Positions 43,142 to 52,423 of a stretch of 64,000 nucleotides of DNA are shown in pieces (positions within the stretch are counted from its first letter, which is position 1; every line of letters starts with the position of its first letter). The position numbers were made by a program, and so were the translations under genes. The stretch lies in contig NZ_CP036287.1 of the NCBI RefSeq assembly GCF_007748095.1, positions 5,022,001 through 5,086,000 on the forward strand, given 5' to 3'. Origin of the DNA: Engelhardtia mirabilis. Its GTDB lineage: Bacteria > Planctomycetota > UBA1135 > GCA-002686595. The notes under the pieces are model-generated. The model did no database searches, was not told where the DNA came from, and saw only the letters and a program-made list of their open reading frames with translations.

Positions 43142-44530
43142 ATGACCGCCACGCGAACCTGCGCCGCCGCCCTCCTGCTCGCCCTCTCCGCCCAGGCCCA
43201 GACCGGCCCCTTTGCCGACGGTGAAGTGCTGGTGCGGGGCAATCTGATCGCCTTCGACTACGGCCTGTGGCGCGTGAACTTGACCACTGGCGAGGCGGAC
43301 ACGGTCGTGACCGGGCTGCTCCCCAGCTACAGCAAGTCCGGCTGGATCGCCTACGACCCCTGGCGCGAGGGGGTCCTGGCCTACACCTCCTGGGCCCCCG
43401 TGGGCATGTTCTCGGCGAGGCTGTACCTCTTCCGCGCGGACAAGACCGTGACCCAGCTCGGCTTCGTGGGCGAGAAGCTCACCGACCTCGCGCCGGTCGG
43501 CGACGGCCGCGTCTACCTGCGCCGCGACGGTGTGCTGCACCTGCTCGACGCCTCCAATCAGCTCGTACCGATCCCCGACGCCGCCGGTCAGCCCGTCGAC
43601 ATCGCGGCGGAACACCTCGTCTACCACGCGCCCAGCAACAGCCTGATCGGTGCGACGGGCACCGGCTACATCCAGCCGTGCAGCGCGTTCAACCAGCTCG
43701 TCGTCCACCGCCTGCCCCTGACCGCCGACGGTCTGGCCCTGTCGGGTCCGCCGACCTGCCAGACGTGGAATCACGGCTCGAGCGGCGCCCCGGTCGGCCT
43801 CGACCCCCTGCCCGACGGCGGGTTCTTGATGACGATCGCGGGCGGCGTGCTACTCGCCGACGACCGGATGGTGCGCGTCGATCCCTGGACCCTGGCCGTG
43901 ACCCCCTGGGCCAAGTCGGAGTTCAACGATCTGGACGGCGGCTTCTGGTCCCAGGCGATCGGCGCCGCGGTGGTGCTCGAAGACAAGGACGACCTGCTGC
44001 GCGCCTACCAGAAGGGACAGCAGGGACCGGGCACGTTGGTTCCGGTCGCCGTCTCGATCGGCGAGAACACCTCCGGCTGGAGCTCGGACAACCAGATGAT
44101 CGACATCGAGGTCGGCGCCGACGCCTGCGCCGGGTCCGTGATCGCCTTCGGTCAGGGCTCCAGCGGCAAGGCGGGCGTGGTGCCGCTGCTCGGTGCGGGC
44201 ACCTGTCCCGAGGTCGGTGGAACGTTGCACCTGACCCTCGGCAACGGCGTGGCCGGGGCCACCGCGGTGATCGCCCTGTCCGCCGCCAGCGCGCCCTACC
44301 CCCTGTTCGGCGGCACTGGCTACCTGCTCCCGCCCCTGTTCGCGACCTACCCGCTGACCTTGAGCGGCTCCGGCGCCAGCGCCGCCATCGGCTTCGGCGC
44401 CGTGTCGATCCCGATCCCCTCCGTCGCGGCGCTGACTGGGCTGACGGTCTTCGCGCAGGGAGCCGTGGTCGACGCCGCCGCGCAGGAGGGCTTCGCGCTG
44501 ACGGCTGGCCTGGCGGTCATCATCGGGTGA
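43142..44530 (+). CDS. Secreted hypothetical protein with shared C-terminal domain
   Basis: The product has 462 residues with a short signal peptide (MTATRTCAAALLLALSAQAQ). Its first 320 residues have propeller-like strands without clear calcium loops (LIAFDYGLWRVNLTTGEADT, LTDLAPVGDGRVYLRRDGVL, DDRMVRVDPWTLAVTPWAKS). The last 130 residues, starting ACAGSVIAFGQGSSGKAGVV and containing YPLFGGTGYLLPP and AQGAVVDAAAQEGFALTAG, are the domain shared with other secreted proteins here. No enzyme motif is seen. Confidence 0.72.
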   Translation: MTATRTCAAALLLALSAQAQTGPFADGEVLVRGNLIAFDYGLWRVNLTTGEADTVVTGLLPSYSKSGWIAYDPWREGVLAYTSWAPVGMFSARLYLFRADKTVTQLGFVGEKLTDLAPVGDGRVYLRRDGVLHLLDASNQLVPIPDAAGQPVDIAAEHLVYHAPSNSLIGATGTGYIQPCSAFNQLVVHRLPLTADGLALSGPPTCQTWNHGSSGAPVGLDPLPDGGFLMTIAGGVLLADDRMVRVDPWTLAVTPWAKSEFNDLDGGFWSQAIGAAVVLEDKDDLLRAYQKGQQGPGTLVPVAVSIGENTSGWSSDNQMIDIEVGADACAGSVIAFGQGSSGKAGVVPLLGAGTCPEVGGTLHLTLGNGVAGATAVIALSAASAPYPLFGGTGYLLPPLFATYPLTLSGSGASAAIGFGAVSIPIPSVAALTGLTVFAQGAVVDAAAQEGFALTAGLAVIIG

Positions 44531-44664
44531 GGCTAGCGACTGCCCGTGAGCGATAGCGAGCGCACCCGGCGCGTCTCGCGGTGACGGGCGACTCGAGCGT
44601 CGGGTCGAGCGATGGAGTCCTGCGCCGGGCTGTCGATCGACGGCCCGGCGCACGACGGCAAGGC

Positions 44665-46719
44665 CTACTTCGTGACCGTCGCGATCGCATTGCTGGCCGC
44701 GAAGCCAACGGGACCGCCCGGATCGAGGATCCAGGACTGGACCCAGAAGGGCACGCCGGCGGGCAGGGTGACCGGCAGGGGCAGGGTGACCAAGAGGCTA
44801 CCTGTGGCGCCGACCAGTTGAGGTCCGATCAAGAGTTGCGGGTTGGGCACGAGCGTCCCCCCGAACAGGGGCAGTCCGACCGCGTTCGCTCCGATGGCCA
44901 GGATCGTCGGGGCGCCGGGCAGCGCATTCGAGAGTTGGAAGACGGCCTGACCGCCGGCCACCAGGGGCGCCGACGAGGCCAGGTACGGCGCGCCGCCTGT
45001 CCCGGCGAGGGACTGGCCGAGGTTGATCCAGGGGTTCGGCGACAGGACGCCGACCGCGTCGATGTCGGCTCCAGGGCTGCAGCCCGTGGCGTCGCCCTCG
45101 AGCGGGTCGTCGGTGAGCCGCACGTAGCGGTACAGGTCGAAGGGCCCGATCCCGAAGCCGTCGAGGTCCAGACTCGAGGTGGCGCCGAAGACCTTGCCGA
45201 GCGACACCCAGCTCACCAGGTCGGCACTGAGCTCGACGAAGGTGTCCTCGACGTCGGGACCGACCTCGAAGATCCAGAGGTCCGGCTCGGGCGAGCCGTC
45301 ACCGGAGATCGACACGCTCGTGAAGTCCAGCGTGATCGAGCCACCGGAGCCGAGGGTCACACTGGTCGGGACCTGGAGGCAGCAGGCAACCGATGCGTTC
45401 GGATCGGCGTCCGGGGCGCCCAAGGAGCGGCTCGAGTCGAGGTTGCAGGGGTTGGGCTCCACTCCCACGACCACCGGCGCAAAGCTGGCGACGGCATTGG
45501 CGTAGCTCACTCCCCCTTCAACCTGGACCACGAGCGCCGGCCGCCACGACTCCAACGACGCTTCGGCCAGGTTCAGTCCGAGCCCGTCGGTGGTGTTGGC
45601 GAGGATCGCGAGGCCGTGGTTCGGCGCGCCATTGGCCCAGGCCTGGACCGCGGCCGTGATGTCGACGGCCACGGTCTTGCTCGCGGACGTCACGGGGATC
45701 GTCGCGACCGCTGCGACCTCGGCCTCGATCCCGTCCGCGTCGACCCCGTCGCCGCCGAAGCTTCCGGCCCAGGTGGCGGTCGCCGCGTTCCAGGGCTTCA
45801 GCAGCCGGTGCACCGAGTGGGTGCCGTTGCTCGCCCCCGCTCCGGGCCCGCTCGTGAGGTACAGCAGGGCCCGCTGCACCTGGGCGCCGGTCGGGATCTG
45901 CCCGGCCCCCGAGCCCACGATCCCGTCGAAGCGCAGGAGCAGTTGGTGCTCGGGCGAGGAGTCCGAGTACTCCAGCGCGGACGCTCCGAAGGCCGTGGTC
46001 GGGAGGTCCGACGCCAGGCAGGTGTCGGCGGCGCCCAGGTAGGGCCCGGCGCCCGCGTCGATGCCCTGCTGGAACTGGAGCAGGCAGGGGGAGGGCACCG
46101 CACTGGCCGGGTCAGAGTGCAAGGCGAGCACCGCGGCCGGATCGGCGCCCACCGCGCCGCCATACACGCCCTTGTTGTCGAGCAGCACCCGCCGCACCGT
46201 CGCGCCCGGCAGCACGCCGAAGTCCGACAGGTCGATGGCCGCGGCGTTGATCGGCTGGCTGCCGGTCCCGCACAGGTCCTGGGTGAACCCCGTCGCCACC
46301 GGCACGTAGTTGCGCGGGGCCGTCCAGGTGCACAGGGACTCGACCAGGATCGACAGGGTGAAGGCCTCCGCCCCGCCGATCTCGAACACGACCAGGTCGG
46401 GGCCGGGACCGTTGCGCACGACGTTGTCGACGAAGTCCAGCCGGACCATCAGCTTGCCGAAGCACCAGGCCTCGGTGCTGTCGCCGTCGAAGAGGGCCGA
46501 GATGCTCTGGGGCACGGTCAGGCCCGGCAGGGTGTTCGCCGTGACGCAACCGGTCGCGAGCCCGCCGAACTGCGGGTTGGCCCCGGGCTGCAGGATGGCG
46601 AGGTCGGGCCCGGCCGCGTCGTCGAAGACGTAGCCGGCGATGGAGATCTGGGCCGAGGCCGCCGCTCCGAGCAGCAGCAGACAGGCGGCCGTCGAGAGGG
46701 GCCGAGCGAGGCGGGACAT
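44665..46719 (-). CDS. Secreted DNRLRE-domain protein with shared C-terminal domain
   Basis: The start at 46719 (MSRLARPLSTAACLLLLGAA) gives a signal peptide and 684 residues. A central DNRLRE domain is recognisable (LLLRFDGIVGSGAGQIPTGA, VQRALLYLTSGPGAG, then W.....ATWAGSFGGDG and ITAAVQAWANGAPNHGLAI). It is flanked on both sides by repeated domains containing DLVVFEIGG/DLWIFEVGP and beginning VRLDFVDNVV/ITLDFTSVSI, which look like two copies of a cell-surface beta-sandwich. The C-terminal 120 residues (WINLGQSLAGTGGAPYLASS, LPLFGGTLVPNP) are the shared module. DNRLRE domains occur in bacterial surface proteins and often accompany polysaccharide-related functions. Confidence 0.75.
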   Translation of the reverse strand: MSRLARPLSTAACLLLLGAAASAQISIAGYVFDDAAGPDLAILQPGANPQFGGLATGCVTANTLPGLTVPQSISALFDGDSTEAWCFGKLMVRLDFVDNVVRNGPGPDLVVFEIGGAEAFTLSILVESLCTWTAPRNYVPVATGFTQDLCGTGSQPINAAAIDLSDFGVLPGATVRRVLLDNKGVYGGAVGADPAAVLALHSDPASAVPSPCLLQFQQGIDAGAGPYLGAADTCLASDLPTTAFGASALEYSDSSPEHQLLLRFDGIVGSGAGQIPTGAQVQRALLYLTSGPGAGASNGTHSVHRLLKPWNAATATWAGSFGGDGVDADGIEAEVAAVATIPVTSASKTVAVDITAAVQAWANGAPNHGLAILANTTDGLGLNLAEASLESWRPALVVQVEGGVSYANAVASFAPVVVGVEPNPCNLDSSRSLGAPDADPNASVACCLQVPTSVTLGSGGSITLDFTSVSISGDGSPEPDLWIFEVGPDVEDTFVELSADLVSWVSLGKVFGATSSLDLDGFGIGPFDLYRYVRLTDDPLEGDATGCSPGADIDAVGVLSPNPWINLGQSLAGTGGAPYLASSAPLVAGGQAVFQLSNALPGAPTILAIGANAVGLPLFGGTLVPNPQLLIGPQLVGATGSLLVTLPLPVTLPAGVPFWVQSWILDPGGPVGFAASNAIATVTK

Positions 46720-47288
46720 GGGGTTTGGATCCGGGTCAGGTCGCCGTGAGATCCGGCGATGGGGACGGGTTCGGCGTTCGGCGCAACGGCGCCGCTCGCA
46801 GGTCCGCGCTCTGAATCCGCGGGGAGGCAGGTGCGTCCCGGCAATACTCGCGGATCGAGCCCAGGTCACCGAGGGCGAGAGGCCACTCAACTGCCCCGCC
46901 TTGGTTCACCGCGACTCTCGCGGCCACGTCCGCCCGATCCCTCGGACCGCCCCCTACCCCACCCCCGTCGGCGGGCAGCGACGCACCGGCTCGCCCCACC
47001 AGCCCTGTCGGATCCTCGCGCGGACCCGGCGGCGCCCTCGTCGATGACGCCCATCCACCGGTCGTCGCGACCAACTCCCGCGCCAAGCGCCCACTAGCGA
47101 CCGATCGCCGAGCCGCCCATCCTCCCGATGTGCCAGCGCCCGACCCCTGCCGCCGACCTCTCGATCGAGGGAGCGAACTCCAAGATCGCGCGCCCGCTCT
47201 ACGCCATCCGGCTCGATCTCGCGCCCGATCCAGTCGGCTCCCAGCCTCGCCCGGAGCCCGAGAGGTAATGCCGACCTCTGATCGAGAT
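46720..47288. other. Intergenic region, no gene seen
   Basis: 569 bases between the DNRLRE gene start and the stop of peroxidase 2. Frames here are short or Arg/Pro-rich and share no motif with known families. It should contain the promoter of the DNRLRE gene and the 3' end of the peroxidase operon. No tRNA-like or strong terminator structure was found by eye. Confidence 0.4.
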
Positions 47289-48932
47289 TCACTGTCCAGC
47301 GCCGTGTTCGCCTTGTTCCAACGGAACAGGTCTTGGCGGCAATGGGGCAACTCCGCTCTCACCAGGGGACGATCGGCCACCCCGCGGAAGCTCCATCGGT
47401 GGCTCCAGCTCCAGGACACCAGCCTCCTCGAGAAGCTGGAGAATGCCGTAGTCACGCCGAGCTTCGTACCGCCATTCGGGGTACTCCACAGTCCGAAAGA
47501 TCCCCGACGGATCGGAGGCGAGAATGCCGACGATCGTCTCGGCAACGATGGTGTTGCCGACCGGGCCCAGGGCGGGCCCCGTCGCGTCTCCGTGCTTCCG
47601 AGCCCCCAGCGGGCATCTGCGCTCTGGGGCCTCCCGCAGAACGTACTCCCACAGCGGCAACTCCTCGCCCCCGCGGACCGGCGCCTTGATCGCCTTCGCA
47701 AGCGTCTGACCGGAAGGCAACCCCTTCTCGAAGCCGGCCAGAAGTGTCCGCGCCGGCAGCGACGGCGCGCCTCCATCGTGAATCATTCCAAGCCTCGAAT
47801 CGACGCAAGGAGCAATCCCATGAGCCATCTGAGGCGGCGGATCGACGTCAGAGACCTGAAAGAAGCGCCGCCAGTCCACACTCCAATCGGGTGGAAGCTG
47901 CTTGCCGCCCCGCAGGTCCTCCTGCGGATGCACCATCGCGCCCGGCGCGAGAATCGGGATGCCACGGACGCGAGCGTTCAAGTCGTAGGTCGTGCGAACC
48001 ATCGCGTGCCCGAAGCGGAAGCCGGCCAGCGCGAACTCATCGGGGATCCGGGGCTCCCGAATCAGCGACCCAAGGGACCCGCCCCCGGCCTCGCCCTTCA
48101 ACACCGTCACGGCCCGCTCGACCACTCGATCCACCACCTCCTTCGAGCAGATCTCCAACAAGTAGTCATGCAGGATGGCGTGTTGGAACCGCAGCCGGAC
48201 CTGTGACCGCGCCCATTCGAAGGCCTCCGCGTCGCTCTCGTTCTGGGCCGACTCGCGCGCCTCCTGCATGAGGCGGTTGTGAAGCTGCAGGAATGCCAGG
48301 TGCATCTGCCCGACGAGAACGTTCTCGTCGTTCCTGGGGTCACCAATGAGGGCCGAAGTACGCAAGATCACGACGGAATCCGAACCACAGCGAAGGATCT
48401 CTCCGCCGACGAGCCGAACCCACGGGCCATCCATGGCGGGTAGGTGGCGCAACCGGCCCACGGTCCGCTCGAGGGGCTTCGCCAGCTCTCGGTAGCGCTC
48501 CGAACTCATGAGCTCGCGCCTCAGACGCGCGCTCTGAATGACCATGGCTCCGACTCGCGGGAGGTCCCACTCGACACGTGGCGTGGCCTCAGGTCTAGGA
48601 TTCCACTGGGCGTGCCCGATCCTCAGTCGGTAGCGGTCGTCGTCGTCGTACAGGTGCGGCGACCCATGCGGCCCGTCGCCGTAGACCGAGTCGAGGTCGA
48701 AGCACACGCTTCGACGGTTCTTCCCCCCGCCGATGGCCGGACGGTGGAAGCTCACATCGTGGACGATGAATTGGCCGAAGTAGGTGTAGCCGGCCGGGAT
48801 GCACCCTTCGACGCACTCCGCCGACAAGAGAGCCTCCGCCCGTTGCTCGAGCCAGCGCGTCTGATCCAAACGCCCAGACCCAGGGGGTACGAACGCTGGC
48901 TTCAGGCCGATCCAATCGGAGGCGGACTGCAT
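47289..48932 (-). CDS. Animal-type haem peroxidase 2 (last gene of the sigma/kinase operon)
   Basis: The product has 547 residues, opening MQSASDWIGLKPAFVPPGSG. Conserved sites: distal His58 in FGQFIVHDVSF (the aspartate before His in paralogue 1 is valine here), catalytic Arg in IGDPRNDENVLVGQ, then LAFLQLHNRLM, and the proximal His in LAGFRFGHAMVRTTYD. It is clearly homologous to peroxidase 1 but diverged, with an insertion (RYRLRIGHAQWNPRPEATPR) and a longer C-terminal tail rich in Pro and Gly. There is no signal peptide. It starts 15 bases after the 160-residue gene, so it is controlled with the sigma factor and kinase. A halogenating or oxidising role is likely, substrate unknown. Confidence 0.88.
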   Translation of the reverse strand: MQSASDWIGLKPAFVPPGSGRLDQTRWLEQRAEALLSAECVEGCIPAGYTYFGQFIVHDVSFHRPAIGGGKNRRSVCFDLDSVYGDGPHGSPHLYDDDDRYRLRIGHAQWNPRPEATPRVEWDLPRVGAMVIQSARLRRELMSSERYRELAKPLERTVGRLRHLPAMDGPWVRLVGGEILRCGSDSVVILRTSALIGDPRNDENVLVGQMHLAFLQLHNRLMQEARESAQNESDAEAFEWARSQVRLRFQHAILHDYLLEICSKEVVDRVVERAVTVLKGEAGGGSLGSLIREPRIPDEFALAGFRFGHAMVRTTYDLNARVRGIPILAPGAMVHPQEDLRGGKQLPPDWSVDWRRFFQVSDVDPPPQMAHGIAPCVDSRLGMIHDGGAPSLPARTLLAGFEKGLPSGQTLAKAIKAPVRGGEELPLWEYVLREAPERRCPLGARKHGDATGPALGPVGNTIVAETIVGILASDPSGIFRTVEYPEWRYEARRDYGILQLLEEAGVLELEPPMELPRGGRSSPGESGVAPLPPRPVPLEQGEHGAGQ

Positions 48933-48947
48933 GGTCGTGCCCTCCTC

Positions 48948-49430
48948 CTACTCGACATCCCGGTAGGTCAAGAGTAGCGCCAGATATCCGATCTCCGCAC
49001 CTCCCTCGTCCACGACGGGGATACTGCCCGTCTCACCCTGCCGTGAAAGAACGAAACGGTGGTAGCAGTCGGCGGGCCGAGGCGGGATGCAATAGAGATC
49101 GTCAGAAATCTCGACCCCAGCGTTCGTCGCCAGGACGAGGCCTGGATCTGACTCTTCCAGCTGCGGAAGGATGCGTATCTCGCCGGCACGCCTCTGCGCC
49201 GCGGCCACCACAGCAGCGCGAATCCCTGGCGCACCGACTGACAACGCCTCTTCCACCGACCAGTCGTAGATGTCGATCTTGGTCCGAGGCGTCATCTCAC
49301 CTCGGAAGATCGCGATGTCTTCGTCAACGATTCGCTTGTGCTCAGCGATCATCGCAGCTGAGGTCGCGTTGCTGTAGACGGCTGCGTCGTTGACGGCGAC
49401 GAACTTGGTGGTGAAACGGTAGTTCGGCAT
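48948..49430 (-). CDS. Unknown 160-residue protein between kinase and peroxidase
   Basis: Opens MPNYRFTTKFVAVNDAAVYS. No signal peptide or transmembrane segment. The first 95 residues look helical (SAAMIAEHKRIVDEDIAIF, GAPGIRAAVVAAAQRRAGEI), the rest strand-rich (GLVLATNAGVEISDDLYCI, FVLSRQGETGSIPVVDEGG, AEIGYLALLLTY). Two cysteines (YCIPP and DCYHRF) flank a proline-rich loop. I do not recognise a family. The gaps of 19 bases to the kinase and 15 to the peroxidase indicate one transcript. It could be a kinase substrate, a maturation factor for the peroxidase or its cognate partner; this is inference only. Confidence 0.7.
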   Translation of the reverse strand: MPNYRFTTKFVAVNDAAVYSNATSAAMIAEHKRIVDEDIAIFRGEMTPRTKIDIYDWSVEEALSVGAPGIRAAVVAAAQRRAGEIRILPQLEESDPGLVLATNAGVEISDDLYCIPPRPADCYHRFVLSRQGETGSIPVVDEGGAEIGYLALLLTYRDVE

Positions 49431-49449
49431 TGCTCGGGTGGGTCAGGGT

Positions 49450-51756
49450 TCAGTCGATCGACTTGGCGCACCGGAATCCGACAGTGATCCCGGGCAGAAC
49501 GACGCGGCGGGGTGAACGGCTCCAGAGGGGCCGCAGAGGGTCCTCGAATGAGCTTCCTAGGGTCAGGACCTCGGTCGGCGACGGTACGAAGTGGTCTTCT
49601 GTCGAGCGAGCGAAGTCCCTCACGGGCGAGACCGTCCATTCGCGGACGTTCCCGTGCAAGTCGGCGATTCCCTGGCCGTTGCGATCGGCAACGTAGGTAT
49701 CGACCGGCGCCACGAGGGCGAGGTAGCGGTTCCAGTTGACAAGCCCCTTGTCCTCGGGCGAAAGCTCGACGAAGACCAGCGACGCGAGAGACGGCGCCGC
49801 AGCTCTGCGTTCGGCATCGTAGACCCGAGCCCAATCGACACGCAGTGCATCGGCGGGTACTGGACCGAGGCAAGCGTCGGCCTCCGGTCCGCGGGCAGCG
49901 GCATCCCACTCGATAGCCGTGGGCAATCGCTTCCCCGCCCAGTGGGCGTAGGCCATCACTGATGCTAGGTCGAGCCCCACCACCGGCAGATCATCCCAGG
50001 CTGACTCCCAGCCATCCGTGGGCCAAGCAATCGGGCGGGCAGCGTCCGGAACGACCTCCAGATAGGCTCGGTACTGCCCATTGGTGACTTCATGCCGGTC
50101 GATCAAGAAGGGCGGAACTCGGGGTCGGTCCGGAAGGGCTTCGGCTCCGTCCCACACACCTCGGCGCGCGTCGTGCTCGAATCCACCGACGTTGACCATC
50201 GAGGTCAGCACGACATCGTCTGGTCGCTCGGGCGGCAACTCCACGATGGCCTCGTCACCACTTGCGAAGAGCAGTAGATCGACCTCACCTCGTCGATCGC
50301 CCGAACTCGAGTATTCCAATCGGTAGTGCCCGGGAGGGCATTCGATTCGATCGCCTGCCTCGACGCTCTCCTCGACCAACGGAATCCCGTTCCAAGGATC
50401 AACCGTGACTAGGCGCAACGCGGTGCCCCGAGGAATCGCCGCCAGATCGATCGTGACCCGCGGCAACGCCGCATCTACCGCCTGGCCGCCGATCCACGCC
50501 GCGAGGGCCAGGGCCAGAGGGACTCCGACCAAGGTCATCGCCCTCGAGTTCCGTCGGATCCAGTCTTCGCTCCGCTCCACGATCCCCGGAGGACGAGCCT
50601 GCGGCTCGCGACCGTCCAAGAAGCGCCGAAGGTCCTCGGCGAACTCCCCGGCCGACTGGTAGCGCCGGTCGGGATCCTTGCGCAGGGCCTTGTGGCAGAT
50701 CGTCTGTAGGTCCGCCGGGATCGACGGGTTGATGTGGCTGACGAGATCAGGCCGGCACTCTTCGATCAGCGCGAATACCTGCTCCTTGGTCTTGCCATTG
50801 AAGGGGCGTTTGAGCGTCAGGAACTCGTAGAGAACCACTCCCAGGGAATAGATGTCGCTGCGAGCATCAACGCGCCCTTGCTGGAGACGAGCCTGCTCCG
50901 GGCTCATGTAGTAGGGAGTTCCCACGACTCTGTCGCCGACCGTCTCGCGCGCGAGCTCCTTGGCGATCCCGAAGTCCGCCAGCTTGGGGCTCCCATCGGA
51001 CCCGATCAGAACGTTGCTGGGCTTCACATCGCGGTGGACGATCCCGCAGCGATGGGAATGCTCGAGGGCGTCGGCAATCTGGGCCGTCACCCGGGCGGCG
51101 ACCCGAACTGGATCGGACTCGCCTCGCGCCAGCCCGTCCGAGAACGCCTCAATCGCGCGCTGTGGCCCCTTCTCGCGCGCTCGGGTGATGACGTCCTCGA
51201 GGTTCTCCCCGTCGACGAACTCCATGACGAAGTAAGGAGTCGCCTTCGATCGGCCGACCGAGAAGATCCTGACGATTCCGTCATGCTCCAGGCTGGAGGT
51301 TCGTGCAGCCTCGACGAGGAAGTCGGCCACCGTTGACTCGCTGACGCCCGGCCCCTGCCGAAGAGCCTTGATCGCCACATGACGGCCGAGGACTCGGTCC
51401 CGCGCGAGAAAGACTTCGCCGAATGAGCCGGCTCCGAGAGCACGGAGTACGTCGAAGCCAGGGAACGGCTCCTGATCGCCGTACTGATTGCGACCTTCAC
51501 TACCGTCTTGCCCGCCGCCCTGACCCCAGCCCTTCGCGCCCACCCCACCCCCCGCACCCCTCCCTTCGCTGCCCTCGCTCTCTTCGTCGTCGACGAGAGA
51601 TTCATCGTCGTCGTACCGCTCCAGGAGAGCCCTGACCCGGCTTGCGATGCTTTGGGACGAGCGCTCGATCTCCGCAAGGCGGGCCGTGCGCTGATCGCCG
51701 TTCTGCTCGACGAGCTCGTCGAAGAGGCGCCTTACCTCGGACCATTCGTTGTCCAT
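49450..51756 (-). CDS. Transmembrane Ser/Thr protein kinase with C-terminal FGE-sulfatase (SUMF1-like) domain
   Basis: The start at 51756 (MDNEWSEVRRLFDELVEQNG) gives 768 residues. Order: an N-terminal helical region, a Gly/Glu-rich linker (57-90), and a kinase domain (about 100-380). Intact kinase sites are GAGSFGEVFLARD (108-120), VAIKAL with Lys130, HRDVKPSN (241-248), DFG (261-263) and SPEQAR. A single transmembrane helix (about 407-429, TLVGVPLALALAAWIGGQAV) places the rest outside the cytoplasm. This outer part holds a strand-rich spacer and an FGE-sulfatase domain (IDRHEVTNGQYRAYL, LPVVGLDLASVMAYAHWAGK, RLPTAIEWDAAARG, DLHGNVREWTVSP, GITVGFRCAKS). The kinase would signal inside, the FGE-type domain sense or bind outside. 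It lies directly downstream of the ECF sigma gene. Confidence 0.93.
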   Translation of the reverse strand: MDNEWSEVRRLFDELVEQNGDQRTARLAEIERSSQSIASRVRALLERYDDDESLVDDEESEGSEGRGAGGGVGAKGWGQGGGQDGSEGRNQYGDQEPFPGFDVLRALGAGSFGEVFLARDRVLGRHVAIKALRQGPGVSESTVADFLVEAARTSSLEHDGIVRIFSVGRSKATPYFVMEFVDGENLEDVITRAREKGPQRAIEAFSDGLARGESDPVRVAARVTAQIADALEHSHRCGIVHRDVKPSNVLIGSDGSPKLADFGIAKELARETVGDRVVGTPYYMSPEQARLQQGRVDARSDIYSLGVVLYEFLTLKRPFNGKTKEQVFALIEECRPDLVSHINPSIPADLQTICHKALRKDPDRRYQSAGEFAEDLRRFLDGREPQARPPGIVERSEDWIRRNSRAMTLVGVPLALALAAWIGGQAVDAALPRVTIDLAAIPRGTALRLVTVDPWNGIPLVEESVEAGDRIECPPGHYRLEYSSSGDRRGEVDLLLFASGDEAIVELPPERPDDVVLTSMVNVGGFEHDARRGVWDGAEALPDRPRVPPFLIDRHEVTNGQYRAYLEVVPDAARPIAWPTDGWESAWDDLPVVGLDLASVMAYAHWAGKRLPTAIEWDAAARGPEADACLGPVPADALRVDWARVYDAERRAAAPSLASLVFVELSPEDKGLVNWNRYLALVAPVDTYVADRNGQGIADLHGNVREWTVSPVRDFARSTEDHFVPSPTEVLTLGSSFEDPLRPLWSRSPRRVVLPGITVGFRCAKSID

Positions 51757-51823
51757 GACTCTTTCTTCTCCCCCAGATCTCCTACCAACTACCGACCCAA
51801 AGGCACACAAGGCCCGGCTGAAC

Positions 51824-52423
51824 TCAGTTGCCGAGCTTGTCCCTCAACCATGAGTCGGCAAAGCCCCAGTCGCGGCGGACCGATCTGTCGCTTCGCGTGA
51901 GCGCCTGCCCAACCTCCACTACGCTGAACCCGAGATAGATCCGCAGCTGCGCGACTTCATGGGCGTTGTGGTCAACGCTTGCGAGTCCGGTCATCGCCTC
52001 CTCCAGGGCCAGGCGCTCTTCGGGTGGCAATCTGTCAATCGCCGGCACCAGCTCCTCTGGAATCCTCGCACCGTTGGGACCCTCGCGCTTGAGCGCTCTC
52101 CTGGCTCGCGCGTCGTCGACGATCACGCTCCGGCAAGCCTTCGCCGCACTGCGGAAGAAATGTGCACGATCGGTCCATTGCTTGGGCGAGGCCCCGAACA
52201 GCCGCAGGTAGACCTCCTGCGCGATGTCCGAAGCAGAGAGGGTCTGTGCGGGATCGGGCGAACGCAAGATCGCCCGCGATAGGTCGAGCAGCTTGCCGTA
52301 GACGACTGGGATCGCCTGGCTCGCCGCCTCTGCATCACCCGCGCTCGCACGCGCGAGGAGCTGGGTCAGTGCGATGGAATCCTCCGTCTTCGCCGATTCG
52401 ATGGATTGTTGCTGATCGCTCAT
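51824..52423 (-). CDS. ECF-type RNA polymerase sigma factor (planctomycete subgroup)
   Basis: The start at 52423 (MSDQQQSIESAKTEDSIALT) gives 199 residues; the longer frame upstream crosses the regulatory region. Region 2 is LTQLLARASAGDAEAASQAI, with ASDIAQEVYLRLFG and WTDRAHFFRSAAKACRSVIV followed by DDARARRA. Region 4 contains VAQLRIYLGFSVVEVGQALT and DRSVRRDWGFADSWLRDKL. The DRAHFF...DDARARRA pattern is that of the sigma-70-ECF family common in planctomycetes and usually coupled to Ser/Thr kinases rather than classic anti-sigma factors. It heads the four-gene operon and probably drives it. Confidence 0.92.
   Translation of the reverse strand: MSDQQQSIESAKTEDSIALTQLLARASAGDAEAASQAIPVVYGKLLDLSRAILRSPDPAQTLSASDIAQEVYLRLFGASPKQWTDRAHFFRSAAKACRSVIVDDARARRALKREGPNGARIPEELVPAIDRLPPEERLALEEAMTGLASVDHNAHEVAQLRIYLGFSVVEVGQALTRSDRSVRRDWGFADSWLRDKLGN

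Noticed and set aside
41879..44530. An 883-residue plus-strand frame
   Set aside because: Its first half is antiphase to the SGNH hydrolase; the real gene begins at 43142 after a good Shine-Dalgarno site and signal peptide.
49450..51756. A diversity-generating retroelement target in the FGE-type domain
   Set aside because: No reverse transcriptase, template repeat or adenine-biased variation was seen in the window.
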